Below, one piece after another: positions 11,765 through 23,683 of a DNA stretch of 64,000 nt. Location: contig OY756972.1 in NCBI GenBank assembly GCA_963580455.1, positions 1,441,001-1,505,000 of the forward strand, in the 5' to 3' direction. The stretch comes from Euonymus europaeus (lineage: Eukaryota; Streptophyta; Magnoliopsida; Celastrales; Celastraceae). How positions within the stretch are numbered: position 1 is the first letter of the stretch; each line of letters begins with the position of its first letter. The position numbers and the translations under genes were made by a program. A model generated the notes under the pieces. It did no database searches. It was not told the DNA's origin and saw only the letters and a program-made list of their open reading frames with translations.

Positions 11765-12802
11765 AAAACTCGTGGCTAGTTGGTCTCGTTTCACCTATTT
11801 AGCCGCGAAATGTGGTTTCTTTACGTAAACAGTTTTATGAATATCCGTTGACTCCGAGTTCTGAATTCAGTGATTTTTAGCTTGATTTCACACTACTTTT
11901 CGAGCTCTACGATCCTGGCATTTCGGATTTTGATTTCAGAACTCGTGGCTAGTTGGTCTCGTTTCACCTAGTTAGCCGCGAAATGTGGTTTCTTTACGTA
12001 AACAGTTTTAGGAATATCCGTTGACTCCGAGTTCTGAATTCGTTGATTTTTAGCTTGATTTCACACTACTTTTCGAGCTCTACGATCCTGGCGTTTCGGA
12101 TTTTGATTTCAGAACTCGTGGCTAGTAGGTCTCGTTTCACCTAGTTAGCCGCGAAATGTGGTTTCTTTACGTAAACGGTTTTATGAATATCCGTTGACTC
12201 CGAGTTCTGAATTCGGTGATTTTTAGCTTGATTTCACACTACTTTTCGAGCTCTACGATCCTGGCGTTTCGGATTTTGATTTCAGAACTCGTGGCTAGTT
12301 GGTCTCGTTTCACCTAGTTAGCCGCGAAATGTGGTTTCTTTACGTAAACGGTTTTATGAATATCCGTTGACTCCGAATTCTGAATTCGGTGATTTTTAGC
12401 TTGATTATACACTAGTTTTCGAGCTCTACGATCCTGGAATTTCGGATTTTGATTTCAAAACTCGTGGCTAGTTGGTCTCGTTTCACTTATTTAGCCGCGA
12501 AATGTGGTTTCTTTACGTAAACAGTTTTACGAATATCCTTTGACTCCGAGTTCTGAATTCGGTGATTTTTAGCTTGATTTCACACTACTTTTCGAGCTCT
12601 ACGATCCTGGCATTTCCGATTTTGATTTCAGAACTCGTGGCTAGTTGGTCTCGTTTCAACTAGTTAGCCGCGAAATGTGGTTTCTTTACGTAAACAGTTT
12701 TAGGAATATCGGTTGACTCCGACTTCTGAATTCGGTGATTTTTAGCTTGATTTCACACTACTTTTCGAGCTCTACGATCCTGGCGTTTCGGATTTTGATT
12801 TC
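11765..12802 (+). repeat. Six-monomer block A3, copy 2 (M69-M74)
   Basis: Matches M59-M64 at an offset of 1730 bp, including the rare GAATTCAGTG, palindrome, CACTTATTTA and CGACTTCTG markers. The preceding monomer M68 shares the rare TTACACACCAC with M58, so homology begins inside that unit. Confidence 0.85.
12373..12389. repeat. Perfect 17-bp palindrome in M72 (copy of M62)
   Basis: Same CCGAATTC-T-GAATTCGG palindrome as at 10643, shared by descent through the 1730-bp duplication. Confidence 0.85.
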
Positions 12803-13321
12803 AGAACTCGTGGCTAGTTGGTCTCGTTTAACCTATTTAGCCGCGAAATGTGGTTTCTTTATGTAAACGGTTTTATGAATATCCGTTGACTCAGAGTTCT
12901 GAATTCGGTGATTTTTAGCTTCATTTCACACTACTTTTCGAGCTCTACGATCCTGGCATTTCGGATTTTGATTTCAGAACTCGTGGCTAGTTGGTCTCGT
13001 TTCACCTATTTAGCCGCGAAATGTGGTTTCTTTACGTAAACGGTTTTATGAATATCCGTTGACTCCGAGTTCTGAATTCGGTGATTTTTAGCTTGATTAC
13101 ACACTAGTTTTCGAGCTCTACGATCCTGGAATTTCGGATTTTGATTTCAAAACTCGTGGCTAGTTGGTCTCGTTTCACCTATTTAGCCGCGAAATGTGGT
13201 TTCTTTACGTAAACAGTTTTATGAATATCCTTTGACTCCGAGTTCTGAATTCGGTGATTTTTAGCTTGATTTCACACTACTTTTCGAGCTCTACGATCCT
13301 GGAATTTCGGATTTTGATTTC
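12803..13321 (+). repeat. A1-type trimer closing domain A (M75-M77)
   Basis: The order AACCTATTTA/TATGTAAAC/TCAGAG, TTACACACTAG, AAAACTC with CCTTTGAC is the M5-M7, M12-M14 and M35-M37 trimer again. The next monomers introduce domain B markers. Confidence 0.75.
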
Positions 13322-14359
13322 AAAACTCGTGGCTAGTTGGTCTCGTTTCACCTATTTAGCCGCGAAATGTGGTTTCTTTACGTAAACGGTTTTATGAATA
13401 TCCGTTGACTCCGAGTTCTGAATTCGGTGATTTTTAGCTTTATTTCACACTACTTTTCGAGCTCTACGATCCTGGCGTTTCGGATTTTTATTTCAGAACT
13501 CGTGGCTAGTTGGTCTCGTTTCACCTAGTCAGCCGCGAAATGTGGTTTCTTTAAGTAAACGGTTTTATGAATATCCGTTGACTCCGAGTTCTGAATTCGG
13601 TGATTTTTCGCTTGATTTCACACTACTTTTCGAGCTCTACGATCCTGGCATTTCGGATTTTGATTTCAGAACTCGTGGCTAGTTGGTCTCGTTTCACCTA
13701 GTTAGCCGCGAAATGTGGTTTCTTTACGTAAACAGTTTTATGAATATCCGTTGACTCCGAGTTCTGAATTCAGTGATTTTTAGCTTGATTTCACAATACT
13801 TTTCGAGCTCTACAATCCTGGAGTTTCGGATTTTTATTTCAGAACTCGTGGATAGTAGGTCTCGTTTCACCTAGTTAGCCGCGAAATGTGGTTTCTTTAC
13901 GTAAACGGTTTTATGAATATCCGTTGACTCCGAGTTCTGAATTAGGTGATTTTTAGCTTGATTTCACACTACTTTTCGAGCTCTACGATCCTGGCATTTT
14001 GGATTTTGATTTCAGAACTCGTGGCTAGTTGGTCTCGTTTCACCTAGTTAGCCTCGAAATGTGGTTTCTTTACGTAAACGGTTTTATGAATATCCGTTGA
14101 CTCCGAGTTCTGAATTCGGTGATTTTTAGCTTGATTTCACACTACTTTTCGAGCTCTACGATCCTGGTGTTTCGGATTTTGATTTCAGAACTCGTGGCTA
14201 GTTGGTCTCGTTTCACCTAGTTAGCCGCGAAATGTGCTTTCTTTACGTAAACGGTTTTATGATTATCCGTTGACTCCGAGTTCTGAATTCGGTGATTTTT
14301 AGCTTGATTATAGACTACATTTCGAGCTCTACGATCCTGGCATTTCGGATTTTGATTTC

Positions 14360-15743
14360 AGAACTCGTGGCTAGTTGGTCTCGTTTCAACTATTTAGCCG
14401 CGAAATGTGGTTTCTTTACGTAAACGGTTTTATGAATATCCGTTGACTCCGAGTTCTGAATTCGGTGATTTTTAGCTTGATTTCACACTACTTTTCGAGC
14501 TCTACGATCCTGGCGTTTCGGATTTCTATTTCAGAACTCGTGGCTAGTTGGTCTCGTTTCACCTAGTCAGCCGCGAAATGTGGTTCCTTTAAGTAAACGG
14601 TTTTATGAATATCCGTTGACTCCGAGTTCTGAATTCGGTGATTTTTAGCTTGATTTCACACTACTTTTCGAGCTCTACGATCCTGGCGTTTCGGATTTTG
14701 ATTTCAGAACTCGTGGCTAGTTGGTCTCGTTTCACCTATTTAGCCGCGAAATGTGGTTTCTTTACGTAAACAGTTTTATGAATATCCGTTGACTCCGAGT
14801 TCTGAATTCGGTGATTTTTAGCTTGATTTCACACTACTTTTCGAGCTCTACGATCCTGGCATTTCGGATTTTGATTTCAGAACTCGTGGCTAGTTGGTCT
14901 CGTTTCACCTAGTCAGCCGCGAAATGTGGTTTCTTTAAGTAAACGGTTTTATGAATATCCGTTGACTCCGAGTTCTGAATTCGTTGATTTTTAGCTTGAT
15001 TTCACACTACTTTTCGAGCTCTACGATCCTGGCGTTTCGGATTTCGATTTAAGAACTCATAGCTAGTTGGTCTCGTTTCACCTATTTAGCCGCGAAATGT
15101 GGTTTCTTTACGTAAACGGTTTTATGAATATCCGTTGACTCCGAGTTCTGAATTCGGTGATTTTTAGCTTGATTTCACACTACTTTTCGAGCTCTACGAT
15201 CCTGGCATTTCGGATTTTGATTTCAGAACTCGTGGCTAGTTGGTCTCGTTTCACCTAGTCAGCCGCGAAATGTGGTTTCTTTAAGTAAACGGTTTTATGA
15301 ATATCCGTTGACTCCGAGTTCTGAATTCGTTGATTTTTAGCTTGATTTCACACTACTTTTCGAGCTCTACGATCCTGGCATTTCGGATTTTGATTTCAGA
15401 ATTTGTGGCTAGTTGGTCTCGTTTCACCTATTTAGCCGCGAAATGTGGTTTCTTTACGTAAACGGTTTTATGAATATCCGTTGACTCCGAGTTCTGAATT
15501 CGGTGATTTTTAGCTTGATTTCACACTACTTTTCGAGCTCTACGATCCTGCCGTTTCGGATTTTGATTTCAGAACTCGTGGCTAGTTGGTCTCGTTTCAC
15601 CTAGTCAGCCGCGAAATGTGGTTTCATTAAGTAAACGGTTTTATGAATATCCGTTGACTCCGAGTTCTGAATTCGGTGATTTTTAGCTTGATTTCACACT
15701 ACTTTTCGAGCTCTACGATCCTGGCATTTCGGATTTTGATTTC
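14360..15743 (+). repeat. Dimeric HOR, four 346-bp dimers (M84-M91)
   Basis: CTATTTA units with TACGTAAAC alternate strictly with CTAGTCAG units with AAGTAAAC through eight monomers. Two further dimers of the same kind lie at 16597-17288 (M97-M100). Confidence 0.82.
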
Positions 15744-16596
15744 AGAACTCGTGGCTAGTTGGTCTCGTTTCACCTAGTTAGCCGCGAAATGTGGTTTCTT
15801 TACGTAAACAGTTTTATGAATATCCGTTGACTCCGAGTTCTGAATTCGGTGATTTTTAGCTTGATTTCACACTACTTTTCGAGCTCTACAATCCTGGCGT
15901 TTCGGATTTTTATTTCAGAACTCGTGGATAGTAGGTCTCGTTTCACCTAGTTAGCCGCGAATACGTAAACGGTTTTATGAATATCCGTTGACTCCGAGTT
16001 CTGAATTCGGTGATTTTTAGCTTGATTTCACACTACTTTTCGAGCTCTACGATCCTGGCGTTTCGGATTTTGATTTCAGAACTCGTGGCTAGTTGGTCTC
16101 GTTTCACCTAGTTAGCCGCGAAATGTGCTTTCTTTACGTAAACGGTTTTATGAATATCCGTTGACTCCGAGTTCTGAATTCGGTGATTTTTAGCTTGATT
16201 ACAGACTACATTTAGAGCTCTACGATCCTGGGATTTCGGATTTTGATTTCAAAACTCGTGGCTAGTTGGTCTCGTTTCACCTATTTAGCCGCGAAATGTG
16301 GTTTCTTTACGTAAACAGTTTTATGAATATCCGTTGACTCCGAGTTTTGAATTCGGTGATTTTTAGCGTGATTTCACACTACTTTTCGAGCTCTACGATC
16401 CTGGCATTTCGGATTTTGATTTCAGAACTCGTGGCTAGTTGGTCACGTTTCACCTATTTAGCCGCGAAATGTGGTTTCTTTACGTAAACGGTTTTATGAA
16501 TATCCGTTGACTCCGAGTTCTGAATTCGGTGATTTTTAGCTTTATTTCACACTACTTTTCGAGCTCTACGATCCTGGCGTTTCGGATTTTGATTTC
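15744..16596 (+). repeat. GATAGTAGG/TACAGACTAC block (M92-M96)
   Basis: Order: a unit with CTACAATCC and a TTTTTATTTC joint; a GTGGATAGTAGG unit, here with a 12-bp deletion; a GTGCTTTC unit with ACAGACTACATTTAGAG; an AAAACTC unit; a GGTCACG unit. Related runs lie at about 13668-14359, 17289-18326 and 24880-25560. Confidence 0.72.
15917..16077 (+). repeat. 161-bp monomer M93, 12-bp deletion
   Basis: GCCGCGAA runs straight into TACGTAAAC, removing 12 bp including GTGGTTTC. The same junction occurs once more, at 24549-24709. Confidence 0.9.
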
Positions 16597-17288
16597 AGAA
16601 CTCGTGGCTAGTTGGTCTCATTTCACCTATTTAGCCGCGAAATGTGGTTTCTTTACGTAAACGGTTTTATGAATATCCGTTGACTCCGAGTTCTGAATTC
16701 GGTGATTTTTAGCTTGATTTCACACTATTTTTCGAGCTCTACGATCCTGGCATTTCGGATTTTGATTTCAGAACTCGTGGCTAGTTGGTCTCGTTTCACC
16801 TAGTCAGCCGCGAAATGTGGTTTCTTTAAGTAAACAGTTTTATGAATATCCGTTGACTCCGAGTTCTGAATTCGGTGATTTTTAGCTTGATTTCACACTA
16901 CTTTTCGAGCTCTACGATCCTGGCATTTCGGATTTTGATTTCAGAACTCGTGGCTAGTTGGTCTCGTTTCACCTATTTAGCCGCGAAATGTGGTTTCTTT
17001 ACGTAAACGGTTTTATGAATATCCGTTGACTCCGAGTTCTGAATTCGGTGATTTTTAGCTTGATTTCACACTACTTTTCGAGCTCTACGATCCTGCCGTT
17101 TCGGATTTTGATTTCAGAACTCGTGGCTAGTTGGTCTCGTTTCACCTAGTCAGCCGCGAAATGTGGTTTCTTTAAGTAAACGGTTTTATGAATATCCGTT
17201 GACTCCGAGTTCTGAATTCGGTGATTTTTAGCTTGATTTCACACTACTTTTCGAGCTCTACGATCCTGGGATTTCGGATTTTGATTTC
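16597..17288 (+). repeat. Dimeric HOR, two 346-bp dimers (M97-M100)
   Basis: Same CTATTTA / CTAGTCAG alternation as at 14360. M99 shares the CTGCCGTTTCGG end with M90, which suggests the two dimer runs come from one source. Confidence 0.78.
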
Positions 17289-18326
17289 AGAACTCGTGGC
17301 TAGTTGGTCTCGTTTCACCTAGTTAGCCGCGAAATGTGGTTTCTTTACGTAAACAGTTTTATGAATATCCGTTGACTCCGAGTTCTGAATTCGGTGATTT
17401 TTAGCTTGATTTCACACTACTTTCCGAGCTCTACAATCCTGGCATTTCGGATTTTTATTTCAGAACTCGTGGATAGTAGGTCTCGTTTCACCTAGTTAGC
17501 CGCGAAATGTGGTTTCTTTACGTAAACGGTTTTATGAATATCCGTTGACTCCGAGTTCTGAATTCGGTGATTTTTAGCTTGATTTCACACTACTTTTCGA
17601 GCTCTACGATCCTGGAGTTTCGGATTTTGATTTCAGAACTCGTGGCTAGTTGTTCTCGTTTCACCTAGTTAGCCGCGAAATGTACTTTCTTTACGTAAAC
17701 GGTTTTATGAATATCCATTGACTCCGAGTTCTGAATTCGGTGATTTTTAGCTTGATTACAGACTACATTTAGAGCTCTACGATCCTGGCATTTCGGATTT
17801 TGATTTCAAAACTCGTGGCTAGTTGGTCTCGTTTCACCTATTTAGCCGCGAAATGTGGTTTCTTTACGTAAACAGTTTTATGAATATCCGTTGACTCCGA
17901 GTTCTGAAATCGGTGATTTTTAGCTTGATTTCACACTACTTTTCGAGCTCTACGATCCTGGCGTTTCGGATTTTGATTTCAGAACTCGTGGCTAGCTGGT
18001 CTCGTTTCACCTAGTCAGCCGCGAAATGTGGTTTCTTTAAGTAAACGGTTTTATGAATATCCGTTGACTCCGAGTTCTGAATTCGGTGATTTTTAGCTTG
18101 ATTTCACACTACTTTTCGAGCTCTACGAACCTGGCATTTCGGATTTTGATTTCAGAACTCGTGGCTAGTTGGTCACGTTTCACCTATTTAGCCGCGAAAT
18201 GTGGTTTCTTTACGTAAACGGTTTTATGAATATCCGTTGACTCCGAGTTCTGAATTCGGTGATTTTTAGCTTGATTTCACACTACTTTTCGAGCTCTACG
18301 ATCCTGGCGTTTCGGATTTTGATTTC
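17289..18326 (+). repeat. Second GATAGTAGG/TACAGACTAC block (M101-M106)
   Basis: Same order as M92-M96, with a CTAGTCAG unit (M105) inserted before the GGTCACG unit. The GATAGTAGG unit here (M102) is full length, so the 12-bp deletion of M93 is not shared. Confidence 0.72.
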
Positions 18327-20490
18327 AGAACTCGTGGCTAGTAGGTCTCGTTTCACCTAGTTAGCCGCGAAATGTGGTTTCTTTACGTAAACGGTTTTAT
18401 GAATATCCGATGACTCCGAGTTCTGAATTCGGTGATTTTTAGCTTGATTTCACACTACTTTTTGAGCTCTACGATCCTGGAATTTCGGATTTTGATTTCA
18501 GAACTCGTGGCTAGTGTATCTCGTTTCACCTAGTTAGCCGCGAAATGTGGTTTCTTTACGTAAACGGTTTTAGGAATATCCGTTGACTCCGAGTTCTGAA
18601 TTCGGTGATTTTTAGCTTGATTTCACACTACTTTTCGAGCTCTACGATCCTGGCGTTTCGGATTTTGATTTCAGAACTCTTGGCTAGTAGGTATCGTTTC
18701 ACCTAGTTAGCCGCGAAATGTGGTTTCTTTACGTAAACGGTTTTATGAATATCCGATGACTCCGAGTTCTGAATTCGGTGATTTTTAGCTTGATTTCACA
18801 CCACTTTTCGAGCTCTACGATCCTGGCGTTTCGGATTTTGATTTCAGAACTCGTGGCTAGTTGGTCTCGTTTCACCTATTTAGCCGCGAAATGTGGTTTC
18901 TTTACGTAAACGGTTTTATGAATATCTGTTGACTCCGAGTTCTGAATTCGGTGATTTTTAGCTTGATTTCACACTACTTTTCGAGCTCTACGATCCTGGC
19001 ATTTCGGATTTTGATTTCAAAACTCGTGGCTAGTTGGTCTCGTTTCACCTAGTTGGCAGCGAAATGTGGTTTCTTTACGTAAACAGTTTTATGAATATCC
19101 TTTGACTCCGAGTTCTGAATTCGGTGATTTTTAGCTTGATTTCAAACTACTTTTCGAGCTCTACAATCCTGGCATTTCGGATTTTGATTTCAGAACTCGT
19201 GGCTAGTTGGTCTCGTTTCACCTAGTTAGCCGCGAAATGTGGTTTCTTTACGTAAACAGTTTTATGAATATCCGTTGACTCCGAATTCGGTGATTTTTAG
19301 CTTGATTTCACACTAATTTTTGAGCTCTACAATCCTGGCGTTTCGGATTTTTATTTCAGAACTCGTGGCTAGTTGGTCTCGTTTCACCTATTTAGCCGCG
19401 AAATGTGGTTTCTTTACGTAAACGGTTTTATGAATATCCTTTGACTCCGAGTTCTGAATTCGGTGATTTTTAGCTTGATTTCACACTACTTTTCGAGCTA
19501 TACAATCCTGGCATTTCGGATTTTGATTTCAAAACTCGTGGCTAGTTGGTCTCGTTTCACCTAGTTAGCCGCGAAATGTGGTTTCTTTACGTAAACAGTT
19601 TTATGAATATCCTTTGACTCCGAGTTCTGAATTCGGTGATTTTTAGCTTGATTTCACACTACTTTTCGAGCTCTACAATCCTGGCATTTCGGATTTTGAT
19701 TTCAGAACTCGTGGCTAGTTGGTCTCGTTTCACCTAGTTAGCCGCGAAATGTGGTTTCTTTACGTAAACAGTTTTATGAATATCCGTTGACTCCGAGTTC
19801 TGAATTCGGTGATTTTTTGCTTGATTTCACACTAATTTTTGAGCTCTACAATCCTGGCGTTTCGGATTTTTATTTCAGAACTCGTGGCTAGTTGGTCTCG
19901 TTTCACCTATTTAGCCGCGAAATGTGGTTTCTTTACGTAAACGGTTTTATGAATATCCTTTGACTCCGAGTTCTGAATTCGGTGATTTTTAGCTTGATTT
20001 CACACTACTTTTCGAGCTCTACAATCCTGGCGTTTCGGATTTTGATTTCAGAACTCGTGGCTAGTAGGTCTCGTTTCACCTTGTTAGCCGCGAAATGTGG
20101 TTTCTTTACGTAAACGGTTTTATGAATATCCGATGACTCCGAGTTCTGAATTCGGAGATTTTTATCTTTATTTCACACTACTTTTTGAGCTCTACGATCC
20201 TGGCGTTTCGGATTTTGATTTCAGAACTCGTGGCTAGTGTTTCTCGTTTCACCTAGTTAGCCGCGAAATGTGGTTTCTTTACGTAAACGGTTTTAGGAAT
20301 ATCCGTTGACTCCGAGTTCTGAATTCGGTGATTTTTAGCTTGATTTCACACTACTTTTTGAGCTCTACGATCCTGGCGTTTCGGATTTTGATTTCAGAAC
20401 TCGTGGCTAGTAGGTCTCGATTCACCTATTTAGCTGCGAAATGTGGTTTCTTTACGTAAGTGGTTTTATGAATATCCGTTGACTCCGAGT
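18327..20490 (+). repeat. 2.2-kb segment C1, copy 1
   Basis: M107 to mid M119 match 25921 to about 28084 at a constant offset of 7594 bp. Shared rare markers are CCGATGAC, a TATCTGTTGAC unit, CTAGTTGG before GC-GCG, the 7-bp deletion monomer and the GTGTTTCTCG unit. Homology ends inside M119, whose 3' half instead matches M115 (GATTTTTTGCTTG with CACTAATTTTTGAG). Confidence 0.82.
19192..19357 (+). repeat. 166-bp monomer M112, 7-bp deletion
   Basis: GACTCCGAATTCGGTG replaces the usual GACTCCGAGTTCTGAATTCGG: seven bases are lost between GA direct repeats inside the near-palindrome, leaving CCGAATTCGG, a perfect 10-bp palindrome. Confidence 0.9.
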
Positions 20491-21260
20491 TCTGAATTCG
20501 GTGATTTTTTGCTTGATTTCACACTAATTTTTGAGCTCTACAATCCTGGCGTTTCGGATTTTTATTTCAGAACTCGTGGCTAGTTGGTCTCGTTTCACCT
20601 ATTTAGCCGCGAAATGTGGTTTCTTTACGTAAACGGTTTTATGAATATCCTTTGACTCCGAGTTCTGAATTCGGTGATTTTTAGCTTGATTTCACACTAC
20701 TTTTCGAGCTCTACAATCCTGGCGTTTCGGATTTTGATTTCAGAACTCGTGGCTAGTAGGTCTCGTTTCACCTAGTTAGCCGCGAAATGTGGTTTCTTTA
20801 CGTAAACGGTTTTATGAATATCCGATGACTCCGAGTTCTGAATTCGGAGATTTTTATCTTTATTTCACACTACTTTTTGAGCTCTACGATCCTGGCGTTT
20901 CGGATTTTGATTTCAGAACTCGTGGCTAGTGTTTCTCGTTTCACCTAGTTAGCCGCGAAATGTGGTTTCTTTACGTAAACGGTTTTAGGAATATCCGTTG
21001 ACTCCGAGTTCTGAATTCGGTGATTTTTAGCTTGATTTCACACTACTTTTTGAGCTCTACGATCCTGGCGTTTCGGATTTTGATTTCAGAACTCGTGGCT
21101 AGTAGGTCTCGATTCACCTGTTTAGCTGCGAAATGTGGTTTCTTTACGTAAGTGGTTTTATGAATATCCGTTGACTCCGAGTTCTGAATTCGGTGATTTT
21201 TAGCTTGATTACACACTACTTTTCGAGCTCTATAATCCTGGTGTTTCGAATTTTGATTTC
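19877..21260 (+). repeat. 4-monomer tandem duplication (692 bp x 2)
   Basis: M116-M119 (19877-20568) and M120-M123 (20569-21260) share, in order: CTATTTA with CCTTTGAC; CCGATGAC with GATTTTTATCTT; GTGTTTCTCG with TTTTAGG; and GGTCTCGATTC with TACGTAAGTGG. The copies differ at the last unit, where M119 ends in the CACTAATTTTTGAG form and M123 in a TTACACACTAC form. Confidence 0.85.
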
Positions 21261-22330
21261 AGAACTCGTGGCTAGTTGGTCTCGTTTCACCTATTTAGCC
21301 GCGAAATGTGGTTTCTTTACGTAAACGGTTTTATGAATATCCGTTGACTCCGAGTTCTGAATTCGGTGATTTTTAGCTTGATTTCACACTACTTTTCGAG
21401 CTCTACGATCCTGGAGTTTCGGATTTTGATTTCAGAACTGGTGGCTAGTTGGTCTCGTTTCACCTAGTTAGCCCCGAAATGTGATTTCTTTACGTAAACA
21501 GTTTTATGAATATCCGTTGACTCCGAGTTCTGAATTCGGTGATTTTTAGCTTGATTTCACACTACTTTTCGAGCTCTACAATCCTGGTGTTTCGGATTTT
21601 GATTTCAGAACTCGTGGCTAGTTGGTCTCGATTCACCTATTTAGCCGCGAAATGTGCTTTCTTTACGTAAACGGTTTTAGGAATATCCGTTGACTCCGAG
21701 TTCTGAATTCGGTGATTTTTAGCTTGATTTCACACTACTTTTGGAGCTCTACGATCCTGGAGTTTCGGATTTTTATTTCAGAACTCGTGGCTAGTAGGTC
21801 TCGTTTCACCTAGTTAGCCGCGAAATGTGGTTTCTTTACGTAAACAGTTTTATGAATATCCGTTGACTCCGAGTTCTGAATTCGGTGATTTTTAGCTTGA
21901 TTTCACACTAATTTTCGAGCTCTACAATCCTGGAATTTCAGATTTTGATTTCAGAACTCGTGGCTAGTAGGTCTCGATTCACCTATTTAGCCGCGAAATG
22001 TGGTTTCTTTACGTAAGTGGTTTTATGAATATCCGTTGACTCCGAGTTCTGAATTCGGTGATTTTTAGGTTGATTACACACTACTTTTCGAGCTCTACAA
22101 TCCTGGCATTTCGGATTTTGATTTCAGAACTCGTGGCTAGTTGATCTCTTTTCACCCATTTAGCCGCGAAATGTGGTTTCTTTACGTAAACGGTTTTATG
22201 AATATCCGTTGACTCCGAGTTCTGAATTCGGTGATTTTTAGCTTGATTTCACACTACTTTTCGAGCTCTACGATCCTGGATTTTCGGATTTTGATTTCAG
22301 AACTCGTGGCTAGTTGGTCTCGTTTCACCT
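20742..22330 (+). repeat. GTGTTTCTCG block C2, left copy
   Basis: Runs CCGATGAC unit, GTGTTTCTCG unit, GGTCTCGATTC/GTAAGTGG unit, CTATAATCC end, AACTGGTGG unit with TTAGCCCCG, GTGCTTTC unit, AGTAGG unit, a further GTAAGTGG unit with TTAGGTTGATTAC, and TTGATCTCTT unit. The same order recurs at 28855 (offset 8113) and 30756. Confidence 0.78.
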
Positions 22331-22990
22331 AGTTAGCCCCGAAATGTGGTTTCTTTACGTAAACAGTTTTATTAATATCCGTTGACTCCGAGTTCTGAAT
22401 TCGGTGATTTTTAGCTTGATTTCACACTACTTTTCGAGCTCTACAATCCTGGTGTTTCGGATTTTGATTTCAGAACTCGTGGCTAGTTGGTCTCGTTTCA
22501 CCTATTTAGCCGCGAAATGTTCTTTCTTTACGTAAACGGTTTTAGGAATATCCGTTGACTCCGAGTTCTGAATTCGGTGATTTTTAGCTTGATTTCACAC
22601 TACTTTTCGAGCTCTACGATCCTGGCGTTTTGGATTTTGATTTCAGAACTCGTGGCTAGTAGGTCTCGTTTCACCTAGTTAGCCGCGAAATGTGGTTTCT
22701 TTACGTAAGTGGTTTTATGAATATCCGTTGACTCCGAGTTCTGAATTCGGTGATTTTTAGCTTGATTACACACTAGTTTTCGAGCTCTACAATCCTGGCC
22801 TTTCGGATTTTGATTTAAGAACTCGTAGCTAGTTGGTCTCGTTTCACCTATTTAGCCGCGAAATGTGGTTTCTTTACGTAAACGGTTTTATGAATATCCG
22901 TTGACTCCGAGTTCTGAATTCGCTGATTTTTAGCTTGATTTCACACTACTTTTCGAGTTCTACGATCCTGGGGTTTCGGATTTTGATTTC

Positions 22991-23165
22991 AGAACTCGTG
23001 GCTAGTTGGTCTAGTTTCACCTAGTTAGCCGCGAAATGTGGTTTCTTTACGTAAACAGTTTTATGAATATCCGTTGACTCCGAGTTCTGAATTCGGTGAT
23101 TTTTAGCTTGATTTCACACTACTTTTTTCGAGCTCTACAATCCTGGTTTTTCGGATTTTTATTTC
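22991..23165 (+). repeat. 175-bp monomer M134, 2-bp T-run insertion
   Basis: CACTACTTTTTTCGAG has two extra T before CGAG. This is the only insertion relative to the 173-bp unit that I found. Confidence 0.85.
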
Positions 23166-23511
23166 AGAACTCGTGGCTAGTAGGTCTCGATTCACCTATT
23201 TAGCCGCGAAATGTGGTTTCTTTACGTAAACGGTTTTATGAATATCCGTTGACTCCGAGTTCTGAATTCGTTGATTTTTAGCTTGATTACACACTACTTT
23301 TCGAGCTCTACAATCCTGGTGTTTCGGATTTTGATTTCAGAACTCGTGGCTAGTTGGTCTCGTTTCACCTATTTAGCCGCGAAATGTGGTTTCTTTACGT
23401 AAACGGTTTTATGAATATCCGTTGACTCCGAGTTCTGAATTCGGTGATTTTTAGCTTGATTACACACTAATTTTCGAGCTCTACAATCCTGGTGTTTCGG
23501 ATTTTGATTTC

Positions 23512-23683
23512 AGAACTCGTGGCTAGTTGGTCTCGTTTCACCTATTTAGCCCGAAATGTGGTTTCTTTACGTAAACGGTTTTATGAATATCCGTTGACTC
23601 CGAGTTCTGAATTCGGTGATTTTTAGCTTGATTTCACACTACTTTTCGAGCTCTACGATCTTGGAGTTTCGGATTTTGATTTC
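23512..23683 (+). repeat. 172-bp monomer M137
   Basis: TTTAGCCCGAAATG in place of TTTAGCCGCGAAATG, a single-base loss. Confidence 0.85.

Larger units (their letters stand above)
1..13321 (+). repeat. Array domain A, M1-M77
   Basis: All 77 monomers are 173 bp. Every unit I read has CTACGATCC (the GATC form). Most have GCTAGTTGG, with a minority of AGTAGG units (M19, M20, M28, M33, M43, M44, M52, M57, M61, M67, M71). Recurrent types include the CATCTAGTTA/CAACTAGTTA type with CGGTTGAC, the AACCTATTTA type with TATGTAAAC and TCAGAG, the TTATACACTAG type, and the AAAACTC type with CCTTTGAC. These types recur in ordered blocks, described as separate entries. Confidence 0.85.
13322..18326 (+). repeat. 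Array domain B, M78-M106
   Basis: Defined by monomers with CTAGTCAGCC and TTTAAGTAAAC (M79, M85, M87, M89, M91, M98, M100, M105), interspersed with blocks containing a GATTTTTATTTC-type joint, GTGGATAGTAGG units and TACAGACTACATTTAGAG units. CTACAATCC first appears here, at 13812. One short unit (M93, 161 bp) lies in this domain. The edges are set by marker change and are accurate to about one monomer. Confidence 0.78.
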
